Of a stretch of DNA of 64,000 bases, positions 35,650 through 44,256 are shown one piece after another. The stretch is taken from assembly GCF_900141635.1 (NCBI RefSeq), contig NZ_FSRH01000016.1, forward strand, positions 19,280-83,279, read 5' to 3'. Position 1 is the stretch's first letter; each line of letters begins with the position of its first letter. Position numbers and translations under genes: made by a program. The notes under the pieces were generated by a model. The model was not told the origin of the DNA, did not search any database, and worked only from the letters and a program-made list of their open reading frames with translations. The stretch is from Peptoclostridium litorale DSM 5388 (GTDB taxonomy: Bacteria > Bacillota > Clostridia > Peptostreptococcales > Peptostreptococcaceae).

Positions 35650-37002
35650 TCACCTTGCCCCTGCTTTCGAAAGCCCCTCTATGGCATTTATGTTGCTCCA
35701 GCTTATGCCCTCGTAGCTTCCGTCATATTCAATGCCATTCCACATTCTCACAAGGTCTATTATTACCCTGCCTGTGTATTTCTCCGGGATATCCTCGAAT
35801 TCGACCGCCCTGTGACCGACCACTATTACATCGCTCGCCTTTACGACCTCGTCCAGATCGCTGGATATGAAATGTTGAAGATGAGGAATCTTGCTCTCTA
35901 TATATTCCTTGTTGGTGCCTGTTATTTCAGACAGCTTTACATTCTTGTCGTATATGTTTATGTTGAAGCCCTTTCCAAGCAGCCTTTCCACAACGTCTAC
36001 CATGGGGCTGTTTCTAAGGTCATCAGTTCCGGGCTTGAAGCTTAGCCCCAAAAACCCTATGTTTCTCTTTCCCTTTTCAATTACTATTTCAACAAGCCTG
36101 TCCTTTTGGTGCTCATTGCTGTCTATAATATGCTCTATCACAGGGATTTTAACGTAATTGTCCCTCGCAAGAGTCATAAGGGCCTTCGTATCCTTAGGAA
36201 GGCAAGAGCCTCCGTATGCAAATCCAGGCTTGAAATAATAGGGCGATATGTTAAGCTGGGTGTCCTTGCAGAATATGTCCATGACCTTGTGGCTGTCAAT
36301 GTTTTGGGATTTGCATATGTTGCCCACTTCATTGGCGAACACTATCTTTAGAGCATGGTATGTGTTGTTTACGTATTTCATTATCTCCGCAACCCTTATG
36401 TCTGTTTCGACAAATTCACTTGAGATATTGCTGTACAGGTTTTCCATGGCATCTATGGCCCTTTTGTCGTCCGACCCCAGAAGTGTTATAGGGGGATTGA
36501 AATAATCTTTAACGGCGCTTCCCTCTCTCAAAAATTCAGGATTTGAAACAAGCGCAAACGACTCATTCCTCTTCTTGCCTGAAAATTCCTCTATCACCGC
36601 TCCGACCTTTTCATTCGTTCCCGGAAGCACTGTGCTCCTTATGGCTATTACATGGAACTCCTCCTTTTCCCTGAGCGCCTCTCCGATTTCCTCGGCCACC
36701 TTGAATATGTAATCCAGATTCAAGTGCCCTTCTCTGGTGCTTGGAGTTCCCACAGATATTATGGAAATGTCGGTATTTAAAACCGCATATGTTGCATCGA
36801 GAGTGGCCTCTAAAAGCCCATTTTCATGTCCCTTCATTATAAGAACATCTATATCCTTTTCTATTATTGTAGGTTTTCCCGAATTGATCTGATTCACTTT
36901 GCTCTCGCTAACGTCAACACCTATTACCCTATGCCCTTTTTCCGCAAGGCATCCGGCGCTAACACATCCCACATATCCAAGACCAAATATGCTCACCCTC
37001 AT
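35650..37002 (-). CDS. UDP-glucose/GDP-mannose dehydrogenase family, AlgD-like
   Basis: This 450-aa NAD-dependent sugar-nucleotide 6-dehydrogenase makes a uronic acid donor. The Rossmann motif is FGLGYVGCVSAGCLA, and the catalytic cysteine is C267 in FAYGGSCLPKD. LGLSFKPGTDDLRNSP and NKEYIESKIPH follow. The patterns SNPEFLREGSA, LNISPYYFKPGFAYGG and NKEYIESKIPH are closest to GDP-mannose 6-dehydrogenase (AlgD) as I know it, rather than to UDP-glucose dehydrogenase. GDP-mannuronate is therefore the favoured product, but this needs a proper tree. No GDP-mannose synthesis gene is present nearby. Confidence 0.88.
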   Translation of the reverse strand: MRVSIFGLGYVGCVSAGCLAEKGHRVIGVDVSESKVNQINSGKPTIIEKDIDVLIMKGHENGLLEATLDATYAVLNTDISIISVGTPSTREGHLNLDYIFKVAEEIGEALREKEEFHVIAIRSTVLPGTNEKVGAVIEEFSGKKRNESFALVSNPEFLREGSAVKDYFNPPITLLGSDDKRAIDAMENLYSNISSEFVETDIRVAEIMKYVNNTYHALKIVFANEVGNICKSQNIDSHKVMDIFCKDTQLNISPYYFKPGFAYGGSCLPKDTKALMTLARDNYVKIPVIEHIIDSNEHQKDRLVEIVIEKGKRNIGFLGLSFKPGTDDLRNSPMVDVVERLLGKGFNINIYDKNVKLSEITGTNKEYIESKIPHLQHFISSDLDEVVKASDVIVVGHRAVEFEDIPEKYTGRVIIDLVRMWNGIEYDGSYEGISWSNINAIEGLSKAGAR

Positions 37003-37217
37003 AATAATCCCCCTTTTCTATACAAAACATTCCTCTTGCAATCAAGTGTCTGTCATGGTTTGTTTTCCATTACTGATTTTCACTGTATTTTTGAACGCTT
37101 TTCAAACACAAATCTTTTTTAATATTTTATTTAAATATACCCTACGTCAATAGTTCCTATTCAGCACAGGCAACATATAAGCAATAATCCCCAAATCGCA
37201 GTTAATACTATTTTTAC

Positions 37218-38144
37218 CTACTTATTTTTTCTTTCATATATTCCACTTCCTACCCTTACATCGTCATAGTATATGCAGCTTTCCCCAACAGCCAAATCAA
37301 CCGGATTTGTCCAGCTTGTATAGTTGTACCTGTACGAGCCTATCTTCAGGTAACTTCCTGAATTGTTATAAGCAGTCTCTCCATACATCTTGTAATCCTC
37401 TCCATTGAACGGCAAAAGCGGCTGGCCGTCGACCCAGGCTTCCACATATCCGTCACCTTCGACAGAGTGCTTTATATGCCAAACTATCTCGTGCCATTTT
37501 CCTCTTTCGGGAAATATCCCGGTCTTGAAGTCTATCACGTCCATATATGTGGCCGAAAATTCAAGCTCATCCGTAAAAGGCTCCAGTCCAAGAGCAAGTG
37601 CAAAGCTTCCGTCAACCCAGTCGTCCCAGGTTTCTCCCGCTTCAAAGTCCGGCTTGCTGTGCCACTGGCCTATTATTTCAGATGCAGAGTTGTGCCTTTT
37701 ATCCGGGTCTATCATGAATTTCCATGAATACCAGTAGTCCTTGCCGAGTTTTTCGTAATTATCCACCCTAAGCTCTGACCTTGGCCTTATGAAAGGGTTT
37801 TCTCCCCTCCATGTGTATGCCATGAATACATTGTTTTCATAGTCCAAAGGGTCCTGCCTTATAGATCCCCCCTGGGCGTTCCTTTTTTCGAGGTGGTCCC
37901 ACTTTGAAAGATCCCCTTCAAAGTCGTCATAAAAGACGTCTGCTTTAACTATATAGTCTTGAATGTTTTGTATCGAATAGTCATTTTCGATTTCGATTGA
38001 ATCTTCAGTGTCACAGCTGACGACTGCCGGCGTATCCGTATATGCAAATCCTCCGCTCCTATCGGACGGATGGACCGTCATATTTTGGATAGCAAAGATA
38101 ATCATTAAAATGCAAGGCGTAATCATTTTTCTGTGTCCCCCCAT
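37218..38144 (-). CDS. Secreted polysaccharide-lyase-like protein (heparin lyase I-type fold)
   Basis: This 308-aa protein has an N-terminal hydrophobic signal (MITPCILMIIFAIQ) and then, from about residue 75, a jelly-roll domain resembling the Polysacc_lyase/heparin lyase I family. It contains FYDDFEGDLSKWD, RPRSELRV, SASEIIGQWH, WVDGSFALAL and ESCIYYDDV. The same domain forms the C-terminal third of the neighbouring protein at 38408. The start at ATG 38144 after GAGAGGGG is the best fit. It could trim or bind the exported polymer. Catalytic residues cannot be assigned by eye, so lyase activity is not certain. The 215 bp to the next gene (37003-37217) are AT-rich with a possible -35 TTGACG at 37145-37150. 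Confidence 0.75.
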   Translation of the reverse strand: MGGHRKMITPCILMIIFAIQNMTVHPSDRSGGFAYTDTPAVVSCDTEDSIEIENDYSIQNIQDYIVKADVFYDDFEGDLSKWDHLEKRNAQGGSIRQDPLDYENNVFMAYTWRGENPFIRPRSELRVDNYEKLGKDYWYSWKFMIDPDKRHNSASEIIGQWHSKPDFEAGETWDDWVDGSFALALGLEPFTDELEFSATYMDVIDFKTGIFPERGKWHEIVWHIKHSVEGDGYVEAWVDGQPLLPFNGEDYKMYGETAYNNSGSYLKIGSYRYNYTSWTNPVDLAVGESCIYYDDVRVGSGIYERKNK

Positions 38145-38339
38145 ATATACGACCCCTCTCATGCGCACTCGTGAAAATCAAATTCATATGCGTACACATC
38201 CACGACTGGAATACTATTAAACAATATTACTCTGTTTTATTATTAATACCCCTTAATCCCGTCTAAAAATAAATATGATAAGCTAAAAAATGAAAACTGC
38301 ACACGGCTTAACTAGACTCAGTCTATTAAAGTCCAAAAA

Positions 38340-38379
38340 CAAAAAGGCAAGTGGCGCTTAAGCGCCACTTGCCTTTTTG
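38340..38379 (-). terminator. Terminator of the three-domain secreted protein gene
   Basis: A perfect inverted repeat with 20-base arms and no loop bases is followed on the minus strand by CCTTTTTGTTTTTG. It lies 29 bp after the stop codon of the gene at 38408 and isolates it from the lyase-like gene downstream. Confidence 0.85.
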
Positions 38380-38407
38380 TTTTATATTAAAGAGGATTTA
38401 CTAGATA

Positions 38408-40687
38408 TTAAAAGTCAACATCTTCCATGTTTGTAGAAACCTTCACATCGTCATAGTATACACAGCTTTCTCCAGTTGCATACGTTCCCGGATTTGTCCA
38501 GCTAGTGTAGTTATATCTGTAAGAACCTACCTTCAGATAGCTTCCTGCTTTGTTGTATGAAGTCTTTCCGTATATCTTCCCTTCTGGGAAAAGAGGTTTT
38601 CCGTCCATCCAGGCTTCAACATATCCATTGCTTGAAGTCGAATGTTTTATTTTCCATGTCATTGTATGCCATTTGCCTTTTTCAGGGTATATTCCAGTTC
38701 TCTTCATTATTATACCCATAGGAGTAGATGCGAAATCAAGCTCTCCGTTTGGCCTTATCTCAAGCGCCAGTGCAAAGCTTCCATCAACCCAGTTGCTCCA
38801 CGTTTCGCCTGCTGCATAGTCAGGCTGAGTGTGCCACTGGCCTATTATCTCGGATGCAGAGTCATGGCTGTAGTTCTCGTCTATCATGAACTTCCAAGAA
38901 TACCAGTATTCCCTGTCAAGGTCTTCACCTATGTTGACTCTAAGCTCGGCTCTAGGCCTTGTGTTCTTGTCGTATCCCTGCCATGTGTAAGCCTTGAATA
39001 CGTCATTTCCAGAATTCTTAGGATCTTTGACTATCTCTCCGACCTGGCCGTTGTAGTCCTCAAGAGCGTCCCACTGGTTGAAGCTTCCTGATTCAAAGTC
39101 ATCATAGAACGTATCAGGAGTAGACTGAGGCTGATCCGGCTCTGTTGGAGGGCTTACAGGCTCTTCAGGTGTTGTTGGCTCTTCAGGTGTTGTTGGCTCC
39201 TCAGGAGTCCCTGGATCTACTGGCGGAGTTATCGGCTCTTCAGGTGTTGTCGGCTCCTCTGGAGTTCCTGGATCCCCGCTGCTTGCTATTACATTTATGT
39301 CCAGCTCGTCAAAATATACAAGGCTCTTTCCTACTGCTCCATCTTCACGAACTACACCAAGCTCAATGCTGTTTCCGTTATTGTCCACAGCTGTAGGCCC
39401 GTATATCTTTCCGTCGGTAACTTCTCTTCCGTCAGCCCAGGCTCTTACATACCCGTCTTTTGACCAGTTGACTTCAAGCTGAATGTCAACCCATTCTCCC
39501 TTAGGTATGCTTACAGCTTTTGAATCTGTATATCTTCCCGTTTCATTGTTATATAGGAATACAATTATCTTTCCGTCATGGTAGTCTATTCCCACAGGAG
39601 GCGCTTCAGAACCTGAATTCGCAGGGAACACTCCTATGGTCTCCCAGCCAGAAGTGTTTGAATGACTTGGGTCAGCCATGAATTTCCACTTGTATACAAC
39701 CGTATCTCCATATGACTCACCATTGTCATATATCATTCTCGCATAAGAGGCGTTGTCAAGCTCGAATCTCACTGCTTTATTTGAACTGTCCTGCTCATCT
39801 GCTACAACTTCAACGCTTCCGTTTCCACTTTCAACGCTCCAGTTTTTAATGTCTCCGTAAGCTTTTCCGCTTGTGAATACAGTAGAGCTTTCCTCTTCAA
39901 CCGGAGGCTCTGTTACTACTGGTGGCTCTACCGGTGGTTCTGTTACTACCGGTGGTTCTGTTACTACCGGTGGTTCTGTTACTACCGGCGGCTCTACCGA
40001 AGAGTCTGCCTCTATTTGTACGTCGTCAAAATACACAAGGCTGCTTCCATAGCTTGAACTCTCCCTTACCACTCCAAGCTCAAGGTAGTTTCCGTCTTCA
40101 TTTACAGCCGTAGGTCCGTACATTTTCCCATCTGTAGCGTCCTGACCGTCTATGCTCGCCTTCAAATATCCGTCTTCAGACCAGTTTATTTCAAGGTCAA
40201 GGTCTATCCATTCTCCCTTTGACACGCTTACAGGGTTTGAATCTATATATTTTCGAGTATTGCTGTCATATATGTATGCTATGACCTTTCCATCATGGTA
40301 GTCCACTCCCACAGTCGGTATGCTCGAACCTGAATTTGCGGGGAACACCCCAAGAGTCTCCCAGCTTGAGTCATTTGAATGACTTGGATCTATCATGAAT
40401 TTCCAGCTGTATTTTACCGTCTTTGAATATGAAGCACAGTCATAGTACATTGCTCTTGCTGAAGTAGCTCCTTTTCTTGGAAGTTTAATTTTCAAAGCCT
40501 TGTTTGTCGAATCCGTAGGGTCTTGTGCAATACTCACATTCCTGCTTTCTACCTCCCAATTTGACAAAGTTGATCCAAAATCGTCGCTAAAATAGTCGAC
40601 GCCGGAACCAGCTGCAAATATAGAACCCGGTATTGCCATTATGAACGACAACACTAAACATGTTAGCTTCTTCCTATTTTTAATCAA
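38408..40687 (-). CDS. Secreted modular protein with three lectin/lyase-like domains
   Basis: This 759-aa exported protein starts with a signal peptide ending near FAAGSG. Two similar domains (about 30-230 and 275-470) share the pattern YFSDDFGSTLSNWEVES, SWKFMIDPSHSN, VGVDYHDGKV and VYFDDV. The third (about 535-759) is of the same type as the neighbouring lyase-like protein. The domains are joined by a PPVVTE-repeat linker and a TPEEP-repeat linker. Glycan binding, with possible lyase activity in the last domain, is inferred from fold and context. The start is TTG at 40687 after AGAGGTGG. It appears monocistronic, with its own terminator. Confidence 0.8.
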   Translation of the reverse strand: MIKNRKKLTCLVLSFIMAIPGSIFAAGSGVDYFSDDFGSTLSNWEVESRNVSIAQDPTDSTNKALKIKLPRKGATSARAMYYDCASYSKTVKYSWKFMIDPSHSNDSSWETLGVFPANSGSSIPTVGVDYHDGKVIAYIYDSNTRKYIDSNPVSVSKGEWIDLDLEINWSEDGYLKASIDGQDATDGKMYGPTAVNEDGNYLELGVVRESSSYGSSLVYFDDVQIEADSSVEPPVVTEPPVVTEPPVVTEPPVEPPVVTEPPVEEESSTVFTSGKAYGDIKNWSVESGNGSVEVVADEQDSSNKAVRFELDNASYARMIYDNGESYGDTVVYKWKFMADPSHSNTSGWETIGVFPANSGSEAPPVGIDYHDGKIIVFLYNNETGRYTDSKAVSIPKGEWVDIQLEVNWSKDGYVRAWADGREVTDGKIYGPTAVDNNGNSIELGVVREDGAVGKSLVYFDELDINVIASSGDPGTPEEPTTPEEPITPPVDPGTPEEPTTPEEPTTPEEPVSPPTEPDQPQSTPDTFYDDFESGSFNQWDALEDYNGQVGEIVKDPKNSGNDVFKAYTWQGYDKNTRPRAELRVNIGEDLDREYWYSWKFMIDENYSHDSASEIIGQWHTQPDYAAGETWSNWVDGSFALALEIRPNGELDFASTPMGIIMKRTGIYPEKGKWHTMTWKIKHSTSSNGYVEAWMDGKPLFPEGKIYGKTSYNKAGSYLKVGSYRYNYTSWTNPGTYATGESCVYYDDVKVSTNMEDVDF
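39130..39285. repeat. Coding repeat for the TPEEP linker
   Basis: Short direct repeats of about 15-18 bp (TCAGGTGTTGTTGGCTC and variants on the plus strand) encode alternating TPEEP/TTPEEP units of the second interdomain linker. Copy number could vary between strains by slippage. Confidence 0.7.
39905..40000. repeat. 18-bp tandem repeat for the PPVVTE linker
   Basis: Units of TGTTACTACCGGTGGTTC (plus strand) repeat with 18-bp period, interrupted by a shorter unit. They encode PPVVTE repeats of the first linker. The near-identity of units suggests recent expansion. Confidence 0.8.
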
Positions 40688-41191
40688 GATATCCACCTCT
40701 TCTTATACTTTTTGCGGGAGATTTTATAAATCCCCTTAGTGGAAATCTAAATTAATATTTTAGAGATGTATTGTAAATAGGCACAAAATCATAAAGACAG
40801 GACTTGATATTTGCATTCAAATGTAAAATACATTTACAGCGCATACAAAATACAAGTGTATGGAATTTTGCAATATTGTCCATGCATCAATAGTTTGAAT
40901 GCACGCTTAAAAAACCTGTTAAATAAGCCCATGGCTTTCCCCAGATTTCGGATGACATTGCAAAGCTGCATAAACTGCAGGCCGAAATTATAATATGTAC
41001 CGATGCCCTTAATATTGGGCATCCACTCTAAAAATATGTAATTTTAATTTTCCATTAAGTAGAATTTGACTTTTTATTGAATTCCCGTTGTCTATAGTAT
41101 AAGTTCACCTCGGCAAATATCATATCCATCAAAAGTCCCATTTTAGCATTTTGTATAATTATATTTAATATTTCTTATGATATTGGGTACT
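40688..41191. other. Intergenic region, about 500 bp, mostly unexplained
   Basis: The region is AT-rich. At 41002-41023 GATGCCC pairs with GGGCATC around an 8-base loop, without a T run. A minus-strand frame of 62 codons (40834-41022) has no ribosome site and no recognisable family. A possible promoter for the secreted protein is TTTACA with TAATTT near 40750-40780. I see nothing else definite. Confidence 0.4.
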
Positions 41192-43156
41192 CTAATTTCC
41201 CGCTCCAATATCTATATGCGTGCTTATGATTTGATTTCCATAAGCTTTGCCTTTACACCTTATAGCAGTGGTCTTGACCTTTTCCATATAGTGCTTTGAC
41301 TCCCACTCCTCCTGCAAATGCACCTGAATGTCACAATCCGACTCAAGTTCCATAACTGCATTTGCATTTTCGCCAATTAAAAGCTGTACGACATTTTGTG
41401 ATTTTTTGACTGCCTTTACGCCGCTTGAAAGCATGAATGTGATAATCCACTCTCCTTCACCGCCGTATATCCTGTCTGTGATGCTTATTCTAGAAGGCTT
41501 TATATAGTGTATGTCCCTTTGGTGTATAAGTGGTGCATAGCCGTCATGCCTTGCGGATACAAAGTCTTCACTTTCCGAAAGCTCATGCTCCAGCAGCTGT
41601 GCATTTGCCCTTTCCCCCCAAATAAATTCTCCCTTCATGTCCGACTGGTCCTTTCCACTCAGTTCTGCCGTACTGTGGTTTATTGTCTTTCTAAAATAGT
41701 CCCTCCACTCCCTTTTAGTGTGGTATACGTAAGTTCCCGGGTCTATAATCACATCCCTGCCACCAAGCCTCAAAGTGATCGAAAGGGCATCCGCATGTCC
41801 ATGTGCAGCTATGGCCCCATATCCCAGCTCACCGTGATCAAAAGTCAGAAGGACTTCTCCCGCTTCACACTCACCCCTTATCACTGTGTATCCGCCCATT
41901 TCATATATTGTCGATTTTTGCACGGGCAGCTTTTCAATGCCCCTGCAAATTTGATTCTGCTCAAAAATCCACTTTATATTCGGCTGGAGCTTTTCCATTT
42001 GGGAATACCCCTTTCCAAGGAGTATCGAACAGCCTTGAAGCACGTATTCATAATGGTTGAACGTACTACCTGAATAAAGGTCGAGAAGCCTTCCTTCGTC
42101 CGAATCCCCTATTTCAACCACATTCCCCCCGCTGTCCATTAAATCCCTCAAAAAGAGGCACATTTTGTCCAAAATCTCATCGACATGCCTGGGATACTTT
42201 ATTGAATTTTTTTTAAGCAGCGCGATGCACAGCATATACGACTCTATCACAAAGCTGTGGTAGTGCACCGCCTGCTCTTTGTCCACTCCGTCATAGTGCA
42301 CCTGCCTTTTTATTTCCCCAGCAAGTACTTCTATGGACTCATCCATCCATTTTTTTATTCCAAAAACTACCGCGCAGATGCACACAATGCTCATTTCAAC
42401 TATTAGATGGTTGTTTGCAGAAGAATATCTTGACCTGTGGTCCATCACATATTCAACCTGATTGAGGAGAGCGCATTTCAAGTCCTTCAAAAGCTTGTCG
42501 TCGGAATGTCCAAATGATGCATGTAAAAATGCATATGTCCACATCCACGAATAAGCCCTTATAGCCATTTCCATGGGACTCGTCCAGCTTATGCCCTTCA
42601 TGAACGGATTTTTACTGGTCCAATCGTAAAAATTCCCCTTCAAAACCTCCAAATACTTTGATTTTCCGCTCAAATAAAATGCCTTTGCAAGTACCGCCAT
42701 TTCGAAATGCCTGCCCAGCTCCCAGTTGACCCTTGCATCCCCTATGTCGTCCCTTTGCCTGAAATCCAGTTTTGGAGAGAATTCAAGCGGCCACCTCATC
42801 CCTTTTGAAAAGGCGCTCATCCAGTCTATGCCGTCTTCAAACTTCACCGGTTTCCCAAATATAATTACTTTTCCTTCACATATCATATCTGCATATTCAA
42901 AATCATTTTCCTCAATGCCTCTTTTAAAATATTCCCCGCCCCTCCAAAGGTCTACATAAAAGGCCTCCGGTATGAATCTCCGGTCGGAAAGGGCCATGCT
43001 ATCGTCTCCGAGAAGGTCCGCCTGAGTTATAATATAATCTTTTTTTTCATATTTTTTGAGCCTTGTAATTTCATCCTTCTTCTGGCCTATCCTCCAGACC
43101 ACCTCAGCCGGACTCATCGCCTTAAGCCTTTCATAGTACCATCCTATCCTAGACAC
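41192..43156 (-). CDS. Heparinase II/III family protein (alginate-lyase-like)
   Basis: This 654-aa protein has an N-terminal helical (alpha/alpha toroid) domain and a C-terminal beta-sandwich, as in PL12/PL15/PL17-type lyases. Visible features are the start GWYYERLKAMSPAEVVWRIG, SSANNHLIVEMS (Asn-His region), EQAVHYHSFVIE with a histidine/tyrosine pair, AAHGHADALSITL and DPGTYVYHT. These are the conserved catalytic and metal-site segments of the family. No signal peptide is seen, so it may act inside the cell or only in assembly. I chose the GTG at 43156 after AAAGGG, because the ATG at 43180 has no ribosome site. It lies 41 bp from a glycosyltransferase gene. Confidence 0.85.
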   Translation of the reverse strand: MSRIGWYYERLKAMSPAEVVWRIGQKKDEITRLKKYEKKDYIITQADLLGDDSMALSDRRFIPEAFYVDLWRGGEYFKRGIEENDFEYADMICEGKVIIFGKPVKFEDGIDWMSAFSKGMRWPLEFSPKLDFRQRDDIGDARVNWELGRHFEMAVLAKAFYLSGKSKYLEVLKGNFYDWTSKNPFMKGISWTSPMEMAIRAYSWMWTYAFLHASFGHSDDKLLKDLKCALLNQVEYVMDHRSRYSSANNHLIVEMSIVCICAVVFGIKKWMDESIEVLAGEIKRQVHYDGVDKEQAVHYHSFVIESYMLCIALLKKNSIKYPRHVDEILDKMCLFLRDLMDSGGNVVEIGDSDEGRLLDLYSGSTFNHYEYVLQGCSILLGKGYSQMEKLQPNIKWIFEQNQICRGIEKLPVQKSTIYEMGGYTVIRGECEAGEVLLTFDHGELGYGAIAAHGHADALSITLRLGGRDVIIDPGTYVYHTKREWRDYFRKTINHSTAELSGKDQSDMKGEFIWGERANAQLLEHELSESEDFVSARHDGYAPLIHQRDIHYIKPSRISITDRIYGGEGEWIITFMLSSGVKAVKKSQNVVQLLIGENANAVMELESDCDIQVHLQEEWESKHYMEKVKTTAIRCKGKAYGNQIISTHIDIGAGN

Positions 43157-43197
43157 CTTTTCACGCCCTTTCAGCCACATGTTTGGAAATGAAGTGC

Positions 43198-44244
43198 CTA
43201 TTTTTGCACATAATCCACAGCATCCATAAAACCAGAAAACATATTGCTTATGTGCGCAGTTCCCATAGCTGTGTCTTTTGCATTTTTCGACATTTCACCC
43301 AGTACATCCCGATTTCTTATAATGTACATTATCTTTTCCTTGAGTTCCTTCCCGTCTTCTGTCATAAATCCGTTATATCCATTTTTAAGATAGTACACTT
43401 CCGGAGGATGGTGAACGTTCATTGTAACAACAGGTTTTCCCCAGAAAAACGCCTCGTTGAGCCCCAGACCCAGATGTCCCGGTATTGAAAATACAGTCGC
43501 GCTGTTGAATATGGAGTTGAAATCGACCATATCCCAAATTTCACCCAGATAGTAATAGTTCTCAACAGAATCCATAATGCCCTTTTGCTCGTCGCTTATT
43601 CCCTTTCCCACCACAACCACGGCAACATCCTCGCCGCGGAAATTGTCAAGAAGAACATCGAGCCTTTTGTTTTCCTTTATCCGCCCTACAAATAGCACTA
43701 TGTCTTCCTGCTCTATCTCATATTTTCGCCTTATCTCTTCCTTTGAAAGTATATTTTCTGTATCCACATCCTCAAGATTGAGCGTATTGTATCCGACAAA
43801 CAGCTTGTGCGAATTCTTGTCACTCACATATTTCTTTTCATTTGGAGAGTAGAGCACTATTGCATCTGAAATATCGTGAATCCTCCTGAATACTGAATTT
43901 TTAAACCTGGCATCGGGAGTGTCAAGGTTTATTCCATGGTTCCAATATATCACAGGAACCCCCTTCATCCTGCAGTAAAGGGTCACCGGGAATATTACAA
44001 TGTCCTTCAGGTGCAAAAATGTTATTACAACATCCGGTCTCATTTTAGATATATACGCCATATACTTCCTGCTGCTCGTGTCTATTATTTGGAGGTTGAA
44101 TTTAGGCTCGATTCCAACATCCTGCCAGCTTGGAGCGAGAACAGAAAATTCATACCCTTTCTTTTTGAATTCTTCATAAAAATAATTGTAAACCTTCACC
44201 CTGTAGTGGAAAACATGGTTGGAAACCAACAGTATCTTCTTCAT
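43198..44244 (-). CDS. Family 4 glycosyltransferase
   Basis: This 348-aa GT-B enzyme has an N-terminal acceptor domain (ILLVSNHVFHYRVKVYNYF) and a donor domain with LFVGRIKENKRLDVLL and GLGLNEAFFWGKPVVTMN, the glutamate-containing donor motif. It is 12 bp from the asparagine-synthetase-like gene upstream. The sugar transferred is unknown. Confidence 0.87.
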   Translation of the reverse strand: MKKILLVSNHVFHYRVKVYNYFYEEFKKKGYEFSVLAPSWQDVGIEPKFNLQIIDTSSRKYMAYISKMRPDVVITFLHLKDIVIFPVTLYCRMKGVPVIYWNHGINLDTPDARFKNSVFRRIHDISDAIVLYSPNEKKYVSDKNSHKLFVGYNTLNLEDVDTENILSKEEIRRKYEIEQEDIVLFVGRIKENKRLDVLLDNFRGEDVAVVVVGKGISDEQKGIMDSVENYYYLGEIWDMVDFNSIFNSATVFSIPGHLGLGLNEAFFWGKPVVTMNVHHPPEVYYLKNGYNGFMTEDGKELKEKIMYIIRNRDVLGEMSKNAKDTAMGTAHISNMFSGFMDAVDYVQK

Positions 44245-44256
44245 TTTCCATCCCCC

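Noticed and set aside
40834..41022. 62-codon minus-strand frame as a gene or transposase remnant
   Set aside because: No ribosome site, no recognisable family and no flanking inverted repeats. The region contains a hairpin and is probably non-coding.
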